From NCBI RefSeq assembly GCF_018398875.1, contig NZ_JAGWDK010000007.1, forward strand, positions 62,001 through 126,000: 64,000 bases of DNA, written 5' to 3'. The translations under genes and the position numbers were made by a program. This document shows positions 53,527 to 61,351 of this stretch, one piece after another. How positions within the stretch are numbered: position 1 is the first letter of the stretch; each line of letters opens with the position of its first letter. Below the pieces are notes generated by a model. The model was not told the origin of the DNA. It was given only the letters and a program-made list of their open reading frames with translations, and made no database searches. This stretch comes from Bradyrhizobium sp. sGM-13. Its GTDB lineage: Bacteria > Pseudomonadota > Alphaproteobacteria > Rhizobiales > Xanthobacteraceae.

Positions 53527-53551
53527 GGAACTTCCCATTCGGCGGAGCGTT
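53527..53551 (+). promoter_or_regulatory. EcfG-type promoter (GGAAC-N16-CGTT)
   Basis: GGAAC at 53527-53531 and CGTT at 53548-53551 with a 16-base spacer. It begins six bases after the permease stop and lies 36 bases before the DUF883 ATG. Confidence 0.78.
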
Positions 53552-53587
53552 TGTTCCACGAATGAACTCAGTACCCGGGAGCTTTCG

Positions 53588-53947
53588 ATGTCTGACGCCG
53601 CAACGAAGAATCTGACGGACAAAGCGACCTACGAGCGCCTGCAGAAGGACGTGACCGCTGTGAAAAACGATATCGCAGCCCTGACCGAGCAGATCACCGA
53701 CGCGCTGAGCAGTTTTGCCGGTACCGCCGGCAAGCAGGCGCGGCATGGCTACAGGCAGGCGCGCGCCAATGCAGAACAGGTGGTCGACGACGTGTCGGAG
53801 CGCGGCAGCGCGATGATGGACGCAGCCCAAGACGCCGCCTCTTCGATCGAGGAGACGCTGGAAGACGCCATCACGCAGCGTCCCCTGGCAACCGTCGCCG
53901 TGGCGCTGGGGATCGGCTTTCTGATCGGTGTGGCGTGGCGTAGGTAG
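53588..53947 (+). CDS. DUF883 (ElaB/YqjD-like) membrane-anchored protein
   Basis: 119 residues. An amphipathic helical region (about 10-95) is followed by one C-terminal helix LATVAVALGIGFLIGVAW and a WRR tail. The E. coli relatives ElaB and YqjD are inner-membrane proteins that bind ribosomes in stationary phase. An exact EcfG promoter lies upstream. The next gene, also a membrane protein, starts about 120 bases downstream in the same direction. Confidence 0.9.
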   Translation: MSDAATKNLTDKATYERLQKDVTAVKNDIAALTEQITDALSSFAGTAGKQARHGYRQARANAEQVVDDVSERGSAMMDAAQDAASSIEETLEDAITQRPLATVAVALGIGFLIGVAWRR

Positions 53948-54065
53948 GTTTGGCGACCGATCGCGGGCGCTGGGCAGCCATGCCGTGCATCGCCTCTTGC
54001 ATTCCCGTGGCGACGGAGCGCTGCGGCGTGTTTCGTTGACGCGGTTTTCAGATCGAGGCGTGGCC

Positions 54066-54515
54066 ATGTTTCAGCGACTGATCGACGATTTCAAGGAATC
54101 GACCGGCACCGCGTTGCGGCTGACTTCGCTGGCGGCAGCGGCGGCGACAGCATTGCTGGTCATGGCCGCCTTTCTGTGCGCAGCGGCCTTCGTGTTCGTG
54201 CTGGAGCGGTACGGTCCCGTGCAGGCTTGCCTCACCGGTGCCGCCATCTTCTTCGTGGTCGCGCTGATCGCGGGCGGCTGGTACATGGTGCGCAAGAAGC
54301 AGATCGAGGCTCGCGCCAAACAGGCGGCGAAGGCGAAATCCGCCGCGCAGACCGTGCTGTCCGATCCGGTGCTGGTCGCGACCGGCATCCAGGTGATCCG
54401 CGCCATCGGCGTCAGGAAGCTGATTCCGATTCTCGCAATCGGCGGACTGGCGCTGGGATTCTTGGCAAGCCGCGCCAACGCCAGCAGCGGCGAGAGCGAA
54501 GCGCCGGCGGAGTAG
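54066..54515 (+). CDS. Small membrane protein (phage-holin/DUF1469-like)
   Basis: 149 residues. Two adjacent hydrophobic helices (about 20-45 and 55-75: LTGAAIFFVVALIAGGWYMV) are followed by a basic helical stretch and a third hydrophobic segment LIPILAIGGLALGFLA. It resembles the DUF1469/holin superfamily III proteins often found after DUF883 genes. Function unknown. The ATG at 54066 has GAGG upstream. It is likely co-transcribed with the DUF883 gene from the EcfG promoter. Confidence 0.7.
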   Translation: MFQRLIDDFKESTGTALRLTSLAAAAATALLVMAAFLCAAAFVFVLERYGPVQACLTGAAIFFVVALIAGGWYMVRKKQIEARAKQAAKAKSAAQTVLSDPVLVATGIQVIRAIGVRKLIPILAIGGLALGFLASRANASSGESEAPAE

Positions 54516-54599
54516 GACGAGCTCGGCCGTCGTGAGTGATAGTGAAGCTGTCACATGCTGAGCGTACGGCGTATCCAGTGCGCTGCGGCCTATCGCACG

Positions 54600-54675
54600 T
54601 CATTGCGAGCGCAGCGAAGCAATCCATTCTTCTTTATGCGACGGCATGGATTGCTTCGCTATGCTCGCAATGACG
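54600..54675. repeat. Palindromic intergenic repeat, family C
   Basis: TCATTGCGAGCGCAGCGAAG on the left and GCTTCGCTATGCTCGCAATG then ACG on the right. A second copy is at 4979-5053. It is the first of three different elements in the nearly 500-base gap 54516-55011. Confidence 0.85.
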
Positions 54676-54710
54676 TGCCAATAGCAACGCACACACCACT
54701 GTCATCCCTG

Positions 54711-54801
54711 CGAAGGCGGGATCCAGTACGTTGCGGTTTATCGGTTCTATCACTGACGTCTCTGGGATACTGGGTCGCCCGGTCAAGGCCGGGCGATGAC
54801 A
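54711..54801. repeat. Hybrid palindromic repeat, family D
   Basis: The left arm GTCATCCCTGCGAAGGCGGG matches family D. The right arm reads GGTCAAGGCCGGGCGATGAC, like the element at 4463-4519. The two arms still pair around CCAGTA / ATACTGG. It looks like a chimera of two family types. Confidence 0.65.
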
Positions 54802-54892
54802 CATGAGTGTGCGTTTGCGATCTCGCGACATGATTTGTCGCAACGTTGCATCGAGATTGCGCTTGCACGCCAGGCAAATCAGCGCGCGGTTC

Positions 54893-54985
54893 GTAGGGTA
54901 GGCAAAGCTCCGCGTGCCCACCATCACGAAGCGTGCTCGATGATGGATGGTGGGCACGGCGCGATCGCGCCTTTGCCCACACTAC
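54893..54985. repeat. Palindromic intergenic repeat, family H
   Basis: GTAGGGTAGGCAAAGCTCCG on the left and GCGCCTTTGCCCACACTAC on the right. An inner near-palindrome CGTGCCCACCATC / GATGGTGGGCACG surrounds the centre. Only one copy is in the window. It completes the gap 54516-55011, which otherwise holds no gene. Confidence 0.7.
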
Positions 54986-55011
54986 AGATCTCGTTTGGCG
55001 GATACGATGCC

Positions 55012-55428
55012 TCAGGTCACGCAGCGGCCGGGCTGAAGCAGTTTTGCGACTTCGGTCAACACGCTGACCGGCGGTTCGCAGGCGATCACGGTCTGGGATT
55101 TGCCGGGCTTGTTCTCCGGCTTTGCCGGTGGCGTCGGGCGGTTCCGCGCCTCCTCTTGGACCACGGGAACACGCACCACCACGGATGTGTCCTCGAGGCC
55201 GACGGTCCGGATCGTAATCGTCTCGGTCTGACCCGCCGCGGCTTTAATGGCCGCGCGGTCGGCCTTGGCAGCACGGTTGATGTCTGCCCCACGGTTGATG
55301 TCTGTTCCGGGTGAGGTCGCGGCGAGTTTCAGCCGGTTTGCGAGATCGTGACCAGAGGCAAGCTGAACGGCGCTAAACGTGGCGAAGACGGCAAGAAGGG
55401 CAAAAATTGTTTTGAAAATCTGTGACAT
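55012..55428 (-). CDS. Small exported hypothetical protein
   Basis: 138 residues. A signal peptide (FKTIFALLAVFATFSAVQLA) is followed by a mature part with a short internal repeat (GTDINRGADINRAAKADR) and a C-terminal region with two Cys (IACEPPVSVLTEVAK, GRCVT). No family was recognised. The two Cys could form a disulfide. It is a single gene, diverging from a candidate small RNA. Confidence 0.65.
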   Translation of the reverse strand: MSQIFKTIFALLAVFATFSAVQLASGHDLANRLKLAATSPGTDINRGADINRAAKADRAAIKAAAGQTETITIRTVGLEDTSVVVRVPVVQEEARNRPTPPAKPENKPGKSQTVIACEPPVSVLTEVAKLLQPGRCVT

Positions 55429-55539
55429 GGCTCTGTGTCCCTCGCCCCATGGCGATCACGAACACAACCCGAACCGAGTAGCCGTAGGTCCGGCGCTTAT
55501 CGATCACTTAACCGTGTATGAAAAATATTTGCGGCACCA

Positions 55540-55652
55540 TGGAACGACTCCGGGGGGCTCGGAGTCATCCCGGCAGCCGGTTATTCCCCCTGCCCCATTG
55601 ACCGGCGACGTAGGGCGCGACCGTGGTGATGCCGGTCGCGCCCTGCTTTTTT
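55540..55652 (+). ncRNA. Candidate small RNA with Rho-independent terminator
   Basis: A hairpin GACTCCG / CGGAGTC (55546-55566) is followed by a pyrimidine-rich linker (TTATTCCCCCTGCCCCATTG). A long terminator stem follows, AGGGCGCGACC / GGTCGCGCCCT (55612-55643), with TTTTTT at 55647-55652. No rightward protein gene precedes this terminator: the MFS gene on the other strand ends at 55657 with no T-run in its direction. So an independent short transcript is the simplest explanation. The 5' end is a guess. Confidence 0.4.
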
Positions 55653-55656
55653 GTAA

Positions 55657-56931
55657 CTACCGTCCTGCCGCCCTCATCTCCTCACTCGGTTTCACATCCT
55701 GCGATCTGCTGTAGATCGCGACCGCGACGATCAGCACCAGCGTCAGCGTGCCGAACAGCGCGCGATAGGCCTCCTCCGTGCGCGCGCCGTTCGCCAGCGG
55801 CTCGAACGCGCCGATGATGATGCCGGAGAGCGTCTGCATGCAGGCAACGCCGAGCATCACTGAGGTGTTCATGGTCGAGATGCCGCGGCCGATCAGGCGG
55901 TCGGGGAAGATGCCGCGGCCGTGGGTCATCACCATGGTGCTGGAGGCGGAGAAGAAGCCCATGGCGACGATGACGCCGACCGGCAGCCAGGCGGGCGGGT
56001 GGGAGAACAGCGCCAGAATCGCGAGCAGCAAGATGATCGCCGAGGTGCCGCCGATGGCGATCCACTTGCGGGTGTCGAGCCGGCGGTCGAGCGGGCCGAA
56101 GGCGAGCATGCCGGCCTGATAGGCGATCACGGCACAGAGCAGGACATTACCGGCCGCGATCGGGCTCAAGCCATGCACCTCGCGCAGGAATGCGCCGCCC
56201 CACAGGCCCTGCACGGTGAAGGTGCAGGCATAATTGCAGAAGTTCAGCGCCAGGATCGGCTTCAGGCGCGGGTTGCGCAGCACCTCGATCAAGCCTTTGA
56301 GCATCTCGCCGGGCGGCTCCGCCTTTCGGCTCAGGAAGGGATGGCCCGGCGGCGCGTCGCGCACCACCAGAAAGATCGCGACTGTGGCGAGCGCGGTGAA
56401 CACGACGACGGCGCCGAACACCGGACGCCAGCCGACCGCCTGCGATGCCCAGGCGAGCGGCGTGGTGGCGGCGAGGTTGCCGAGCAGGCCGATCGACAGC
56501 ACGAGCGCCGTCAGCGTGGAGAAACGATCCGGCGGAAACCAGCGCGAGATCACCACCATGCTGCCGATCAGCATCACGCCCCAGCCGGCGCCCATCAGCA
56601 CGCGGCCGGTGAGCAGCACCGGCCAACTCGGCGCCAGCGTGAACATCGCGCCGCCGATGCAGGCCACGATCAGCATGCCAACCACGGTATAGCGCGGCCC
56701 GAAACGGTCGAAGAAGAAGCCGCACGGGATCTGCATCGCGGCGAAGCCGAAGAAGAACGCGCCGGTCAGCGCCCCCAGCGCTTCCGGCCCGATCGCAAGA
56801 TCGCGCATCAAATCGAGGCCGATGGTGACGTTGGAGGCGCGGAAAAAATGGCTGGCGACATAGGCGGTCGCCAATGTCGCAACGATGATGAGGCCCCGGC
56901 GGTGGGGGAAAGGCCGCTCGGCGGACTGCAT
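55657..56931 (-). CDS. MFS transporter
   Basis: About 424 residues with 12 predicted helices. The motif-A-like loop after helix two is PCGFFFDRFGPRYTVVG and the second half starts near residue 215 after a central loop. It resembles sugar-phosphate/anion or drug MFS carriers, and the substrate is unknown. The ATG at 56929-56931 (MQSAERPFPHRRG) is preferred over a start 12 codons upstream. It is a single gene. Confidence 0.85.
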   Translation of the reverse strand: MQSAERPFPHRRGLIIVATLATAYVASHFFRASNVTIGLDLMRDLAIGPEALGALTGAFFFGFAAMQIPCGFFFDRFGPRYTVVGMLIVACIGGAMFTLAPSWPVLLTGRVLMGAGWGVMLIGSMVVISRWFPPDRFSTLTALVLSIGLLGNLAATTPLAWASQAVGWRPVFGAVVVFTALATVAIFLVVRDAPPGHPFLSRKAEPPGEMLKGLIEVLRNPRLKPILALNFCNYACTFTVQGLWGGAFLREVHGLSPIAAGNVLLCAVIAYQAGMLAFGPLDRRLDTRKWIAIGGTSAIILLLAILALFSHPPAWLPVGVIVAMGFFSASSTMVMTHGRGIFPDRLIGRGISTMNTSVMLGVACMQTLSGIIIGAFEPLANGARTEEAYRALFGTLTLVLIVAVAIYSRSQDVKPSEEMRAAGR

Positions 56932-57053
56932 CGGTGAAGGGACGTTCCGTTTGTTTTCTCGTTGCAACGAGCCTATGCGGGCGCAGCGCGCAGTTCAACA
57001 AGCAATCGATCCGATTGCTAACCCTATGTCAGTGCGTGCGTGGCTCCTGCCCG

Positions 57054-57150
57054 AAAAAATCCGGCGCGCTGGTGGCGCGCCGGATAGTCCGACCAGCTTT
57101 CACATCGAAGCTGGTGGCTCTAGCCAGGGGGAGGTGCCTGGCCGAGAACA
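57054..57150 (-). ncRNA. Candidate small RNA with anti-Shine-Dalgarno loop
   Basis: Reading the minus strand: hairpin GCCAGG-CACCTCCC-CCTGGC (57142-57123) with ACCTCCC in its loop; hairpin CCAGCTT / AAGCTGG (57114-57093); terminator CCGGCGCGC-CACCA-GCGCGCCGG (57083-57061) then ATTTTTT. Alphaproteobacterial sRNAs with CCUCC-type loops that block ribosome sites have the same order of parts. A 64-codon frame crosses the terminator and is probably not real. The 443-base interval 56932-57374 holds nothing else I can name. The 5' end is uncertain. Confidence 0.55.
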
Positions 57151-57374
57151 CGGTAACGTCGGCGATCGCCAATTCCAGCGTGTGGAATTCCGGGATCGGC
57201 GGCGTGTCAGGCGAAGCAATCATACCGCCGGCCTCACAAGCCGGAGGTGAACTGCTTCACAGACCGCTTGCACAAAAAGACAGGCCGTGCAGCGGTCTCG
57301 CCGAATCCATCCAACTCTACGCAACAACAACTCGGATCAGGCCGCGGCCTGCGGTCCAACAGACCAATCCGAAA

Positions 57375-57986
57375 TCATTCTGCGATGCCACCGCCATTGA
57401 TCGCTCCGCGCGCTGCGAGCGGCGGCAATTGCTGGCGGATGTCGCGTGCCGGCGGCCGCTCGGACGGATCGCGCCCGATCGTTGCCCGCAATTCCGCAAG
57501 GTCGAGAAAAGCGTCGGCCTGCCGCCGCAGTTCGTCAGCCACCATCGGAGGCTGGCTGGTCAGGGTCGAGACGACAGTAACGTGCACGCCGCGGCGCTGC
57601 ACCGCCTCCAGCAGCGGGCGAAAATCCCCATCGCCGGAGAACAGAAATATCCTGTCGATACGCTCGGCGAGCTCCATCGCAGTGACAGCAAGCTCGATAT
57701 GCATGCTGCCCTTCACCTTGCGACGGCCGCTGGCGTCAGTGAATTCCTTGGTGAGCTTGGTGACGACAGTGTAGCCGTTATAATCGAGCCAATCGACCAG
57801 GGGACGGATCGATGTATATTCCTGATCCTCGATAATGGTCGTGTAGTAGAACGCGCGCAATAACGCGCCACGGCGCTGGAACTCCTTAAGCAGACGCCGG
57901 TAGTCGATATCGAAACCGAGTGTCCTGGCAGTCGCGTAGAGATTAGCGCCATCGATGAAGAGCGCAATTCTGTCGGACGGCATCAT
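57375..57986 (-). CDS. NYN-domain (LabA/DUF88) nuclease-like protein
   Basis: 203 residues. The PIN-like NYN domain acidic residues are visible: RIALFIDGANLYATARTLGF (Asp), FLFSGDGDFRPLLEAVQRRG (two Asp) and the GSMHIELAVTAMELA helix. NYN proteins are predicted RNases. The C-terminal 40 residues are Pro/Arg-rich. The ATG at 57984-57986 has GAGAGG ten bases upstream. It is a single gene. The target RNA is unknown. Confidence 0.88.
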   Translation of the reverse strand: MMPSDRIALFIDGANLYATARTLGFDIDYRRLLKEFQRRGALLRAFYYTTIIEDQEYTSIRPLVDWLDYNGYTVVTKLTKEFTDASGRRKVKGSMHIELAVTAMELAERIDRIFLFSGDGDFRPLLEAVQRRGVHVTVVSTLTSQPPMVADELRRQADAFLDLAELRATIGRDPSERPPARDIRQQLPPLAARGAINGGGIAE

Positions 57987-58280
57987 CAGACACTGGCCTC
58001 TCATTTAGGGGACGCCGATCGGGCGAGCATTCGCTAAAGGCTTGCCCGCACGCTGCTAGCTACAAAAGCTGACCGAGGTGACGAGGCAGGGGCGCCGACG
58101 ACCGGGAGGAACAATCGCGCGCTGCGCCAGTAGTTTAGTCGATATGCATCCTGCCTCGACACGCCAACGTTAAGGTGCATGCGCGCCGAGCTCAATTGTA
58201 CCGAGGTAAGCCGCCGGTATCGAAACGGATGGACCGACTATACGAAGGTTTAACATCTTCCGCCGCAAACCGGCGGCTCT
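57987..58280. other. Intergenic region without a recognised gene
   Basis: Just under 300 bases between two leftward genes. It holds the promoter of the NYN gene and a GCCGCCGG-GTTT-type hairpin near 58258-58275 after the DUF808 stop, without a T-run. A GGAAC at about 58108 has no matching -10 box at 16-17 bases. Confidence 0.45.
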
Positions 58281-59279
58281 TCACTGAGCCGGCCCATTCT
58301 GACCGCGTTGCAGAAGATGCTTCAGCCATTTCCACGCCGGCGCGACGACAAATCCGACGACCGGAATCGATGCGGCGCCGACCAGTAATCCGATGGCACC
58401 GGAGATGGCGGCCTCAACCACCCATTCGAGAATCGCGGCGAGGGGCGGCACTGCGTGCGCCGCAGCCTCCGCCGCCGCCTTGACGGCGTGTTCGATCGCG
58501 GGCGGGCCGTAGACCTCGAGGCCATGCAGGATGATGCCACCGCCCACCCAGATCATGGCGGCGGTGCCGACGACGCTGAGGATTTTCAGCAGCACGGGCA
58601 TGCTGCGAACGATGCCGCGGCCGAGCGCGCGGCCGACAGGCGAGGCGCGGTCGCTCTGCGCCAGACCCACGCCGACATCGTCGGCCTTCACTATCAGCGC
58701 GACCACGCCATACACGGCGACGGTGATTCCGATCGCCACGACCGCCAACACGAGCGCCTGGTTCCAAATGCTCCCCGCTGGGAGCGCCGCCAGCGTGATC
58801 GCCATGATCTCGGCTGAGAGGATGAAGTCGGTCTTGATCGCGCTTGCGACCTTCTCGTCTTCGACCGACTGCGCGTTCAAAGCGACCGTTTCGAGCTGGG
58901 CCTCATGCTGATGCGCGCTGTGCGGCATAACGGCCTCAAGTACCTTTTCCACCCCTTCGTAGCAGAGATAGGCCCCGCCCAGCATGAGCAGCGGCGTGAT
59001 CGTCCAGGGAAGGAAGTAGCTCAGCACCAGGGCGGCTGGCAGCAGAATCAACAGCTTGTTGCGCAGCGATCCTGCGGCGATCCTGCCCACAATGGGAAGC
59101 TCGCGCTTCGGCTCGAACCCGATCACGTAACCGGGCGTAACAGCGGTATCGTCGATCACGACACCTGCGGCCTTCGCACCCGCTCTGGCGGCCTGGCTGG
59201 CGACATCATCGAGGGAGGCTGCAGCTACCTTCGCGATACCAGCGACATCATCAAGAAGGCCGATCAGCCCGATACTCAT
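58281..59279 (-). CDS. DUF808 membrane protein (YedI-like)
   Basis: 332 residues. SIGLIGLLDDVAGIAKVAAA at the start, a long amphipathic region, then about six helices (LLILLPAALVLSYFLPW, ALVLAVVAIGITVAVYGVVA and others). This is DUF808, inner-membrane proteins of unknown function, E. coli YedI. The start at 59277-59279 is clear. It lies next to the general stress locus but has no EcfG motif within 60 bases. Confidence 0.9.
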   Translation of the reverse strand: MSIGLIGLLDDVAGIAKVAAASLDDVASQAARAGAKAAGVVIDDTAVTPGYVIGFEPKRELPIVGRIAAGSLRNKLLILLPAALVLSYFLPWTITPLLMLGGAYLCYEGVEKVLEAVMPHSAHQHEAQLETVALNAQSVEDEKVASAIKTDFILSAEIMAITLAALPAGSIWNQALVLAVVAIGITVAVYGVVALIVKADDVGVGLAQSDRASPVGRALGRGIVRSMPVLLKILSVVGTAAMIWVGGGIILHGLEVYGPPAIEHAVKAAAEAAAHAVPPLAAILEWVVEAAISGAIGLLVGAASIPVVGFVVAPAWKWLKHLLQRGQNGPAQ

Positions 59280-59335
59280 CGATTTCCAGCCCGCACCATT
59301 TGATTCGCCGCCCCAAGCCCTGCGGTTTATGACCG

Positions 59336-59370
59336 CAAAAAATCCGACGCGCTAGTTGGGCGCGCCGGAT
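59336..59370 (-). terminator. Rho-independent terminator of phyR
   Basis: On the minus strand a stem of ten pairs and one mismatch (ATCCGGCGCGC / GCGCGTCGGAT) is followed by TTTTTT, about 30 bases after the phyR stop. The stem closely resembles the terminator of the sRNA candidate at 57054. Confidence 0.85.
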
Positions 59371-59398
59371 CATTACTACTCTCGCTACAAGGCTCCCG

Positions 59399-60205
59399 TC
59401 AGCCGGTGGCTGCGCGCGGGGTGCGATTGCGCGAGTTGCGCTGGAAGAACAGCGCCTGGCTCGCCACCGCCGAAACCATTGCGGGCTGGAACGGCTTTGA
59501 GATCAGGAACGCCGGCTCGGGGCGTTCGCCGGTCAGGAAGCGCTCGGGGTAAGCGGTGATGAACACCACCGGCACCTCGAACGTACGCAGCAATTCGTTG
59601 ACCGCATCCAGGCCCGACGAGCCGTCGGCGAGCTGGATGTCGGCGAGGATCAGGCCGGGCTTTTTGTTCTTGGCCAGCGCGACTGCGTCGGCGTGGGTGC
59701 GGGCGACGCCGATGACGTTGTGACCGAGGTTCTTCACGAGGCTTTCGAGGTCCATCGCGATGAAGGTCTCGTCCTCGATGATGAGGACGTCGGTGGCGAT
59801 TTCGGCCGCCATCTCGCGGCCGGCAGCATCCGTCAACTGCCGGGTCTCGGCAATGTCGGTATTGAGAATGAACGCCACCTCCTCCTCGGAGAAGCCTTCG
59901 AGCGACAGCAACAGGAACGCCTGCCGCGGCAGCGGCGTGATGTTCGACAGCCGCCGCTCCGGCGGCAGCGCCAAAGTCGCGACATCGGGATTGTCGTTGA
60001 GCGAGACCGAATTCCAGATCTGGGTGAACAGCTTGAACAGCCCGGCGCGCGGGCCGTACCGTTCATCCAGCAGCGAGCCATCCTGCAGCAGGGCCTCCAA
60101 CATGGCGGCCACATAGGCATCGCCCGAGGCCTGGTTTCCGGTGAGCGCACGGGCATAGCGCCGCAACAGCGGCAGATGTTCAGCAACGAGCTGTGATCGG
60201 GACAT
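59399..60205 (-). CDS. phyR: General stress response anti-anti-sigma regulator PhyR
   Basis: 268 residues. The N-terminal half (about 1-125) is a sigma-like domain (LPLLRRYARALTGNQASGDA, PERRLSNITPLPRQAFLLL). The C-terminal half is a receiver with acceptor Asp in LILADIQLADG (about 189), Thr in VVFITAYPE and Lys in FLISKPF. When phosphorylated PhyR binds NepR and frees EcfG. The ATG at 60205 has AAGGA nine bases upstream; one at 60211 is too close. It diverges from nepR-ecfG. Confidence 0.96.
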   Translation of the reverse strand: MSRSQLVAEHLPLLRRYARALTGNQASGDAYVAAMLEALLQDGSLLDERYGPRAGLFKLFTQIWNSVSLNDNPDVATLALPPERRLSNITPLPRQAFLLLSLEGFSEEEVAFILNTDIAETRQLTDAAGREMAAEIATDVLIIEDETFIAMDLESLVKNLGHNVIGVARTHADAVALAKNKKPGLILADIQLADGSSGLDAVNELLRTFEVPVVFITAYPERFLTGERPEPAFLISKPFQPAMVSAVASQALFFQRNSRNRTPRAATG

Positions 60206-60517
60206 CCCCATTCATCCTTGTCTAGGGCCGTATTCTTGGCCGTACTTAGGGTCGCATCTGGGCGGACGTAACCTCGAGCGCCGCGTCCGGCGCCATTTAA
60301 GACTTTTTAAACCATTTGAGTCGGGGGGACCCGGTTCCCCTGTCACCCCGACTACTCGCGGAGGGCAAAAAAGTTCCAGAAAAAGTTCCCAGATTTCGGA
60401 ACCTTCCGCAGATATTCGCATTAGCCTCGGACCTATAACGCGGCGGCCTAGGCCCAATTTCGAGGTAAACTCTTGAAACCACAGAGAATTAACTCTCGGG
60501 GAAGCGTGGATCAGACC
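60206..60517. promoter_or_regulatory. Divergent control region of phyR and nepR-ecfG
   Basis: About 310 bases. Rightward, GGAAC at 60398-60402 is followed after 16 bases by CATT (60419-60422), one base from the EcfG consensus; this may drive nepR-ecfG. Leftward, two GGAAC copies (60377-60373, 60389-60385) lack a matching CGTT, so the phyR promoter is not identified. GAGG at 60462-60465 lies seven bases before an in-frame TTG at 60473. Confidence 0.5.
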
Positions 60518-60715
60518 ATGAAGGAAGCAAAAAAGCAGGGCGGGCTCAATGCCGAGATTCAATCGAGGATCGGCCACCAGCTCCGCGCCATGTACGACGA
60601 TGTGGTCCGACAGGGCGTGCCGGACCGCTTTGCGGAGCTGATCCGGAAGCTCGACGGGCCGGAGGCGGCGGCGGCCCAGATCGACGAAACAGCAAAAAAT
60701 GACGGGAGGGACTAA
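60518..60715 (+). CDS. nepR: Anti-sigma factor NepR
   Basis: 65 residues from the ATG at 60518: MKEAKKQGGLNAEIQSRIGH then QLRAMYDDVVRQGVPDRFAE, the two helices that bind EcfG and PhyR. It holds EcfG inactive in unstressed cells. In-frame starts upstream are a GTG at 60506 and a TTG at 60473 with GAGG at good distance; the TTG may be the true start and would add 15 residues. Its TAA overlaps the ecfG ATG by one base, so translation is coupled. Confidence 0.93.
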   Translation: MKEAKKQGGLNAEIQSRIGHQLRAMYDDVVRQGVPDRFAELIRKLDGPEAAAAQIDETAKNDGRD

Positions 60716-61263
60716 TGCCTCTCACAGACCAACTTCGCGACGACATTTTGGCGTCGGTACCCAGCCTGCGCGCGTTCGCGATCTCGCTCTCGGGTAATGG
60801 CGACCGTGCGGATGACCTGGTGCAGGAAACGTTGCTGCGCGCCATTGCCAACATTGACTCGTTCCAGCCCGGCTCGAACCTGCCGGCCTGGTTGTTCACC
60901 ATCCTGCGCAACCTGTTTCGCTCGGACTATCGCAAGCGGCGGCGCGAGGTGGAGGACGCCGAGGGCAATTACGCAAAAACTTTGAAGACCCAGCCGTCGC
61001 AAAACGCGCATCTGGAGTTTGAGGAGTTTCGCACAGCACTCGACAAGCTGCCGCAGGACCAGCGCGAAGCGTTGATCCTGGTCGGCGCCTCCGGTTTCTC
61101 CTACGAGGACGCCGCCGCCATCTGCGGCTGCGCGGTCGGCACCATCAAGAGCCGCGTCAACCGCGCGCGCTCGAAACTCTCCGCGTTGCTCTATGTCGAG
61201 GGCGCCGAGGATTTCGGACCTGACGAGACCGTGCGCGCCGTGATCGGCGGCAACGGCGGCTGA
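60715..61263 (+). CDS. ecfG: General stress ECF sigma factor EcfG
   Basis: 182 residues, sigma-70 region 2 (SLRAFAISLSGNGDRADDLV, LLRAIANIDSFQPGSNLPAW) and region 4 (LPQDQREALILVGASGFSYE, the HTH AAAICGCAVGTIKSRVNRAR). It directs RNA polymerase to GGAAC-N16/17-CGTT promoters. It is translated from an ATG overlapping the nepR stop. A strong terminator follows. Six exact copies of its expected motif are upstream of genes elsewhere in this window. Confidence 0.96.
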   Translation: MPLTDQLRDDILASVPSLRAFAISLSGNGDRADDLVQETLLRAIANIDSFQPGSNLPAWLFTILRNLFRSDYRKRRREVEDAEGNYAKTLKTQPSQNAHLEFEEFRTALDKLPQDQREALILVGASGFSYEDAAAICGCAVGTIKSRVNRARSKLSALLYVEGAEDFGPDETVRAVIGGNGG

Positions 61264-61287
61264 TGACGCGATCGAGGTGACATGAAA

Positions 61288-61314
61288 AAGGCGGCCGGAG
61301 CAGCCGCCTTTTTT
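61288..61314 (+). terminator. Rho-independent terminator of nepR-ecfG
   Basis: AAGGCGGC / GCCGCCTT with a 7-base loop, then TTTT, 25 bases after the stop. Confidence 0.9.
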
Positions 61315-61351
61315 GTCGCTATCGTAACCTGGACGTGATGCCTTCAACGTG

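Noticed and set aside
57029..57223. A 64-residue minus-strand frame in the gap left of the NYN gene
   Set aside because: It runs through three hairpins and ends beyond the terminator T-run, so it would not be fully transcribed. The region is better explained as a small RNA, though I cannot exclude a leader peptide.
60373..60389. Two GGAAC copies on the minus strand upstream of phyR as an EcfG promoter
   Set aside because: No CGTT-like -10 box is found 16 or 17 bases downstream of either copy.
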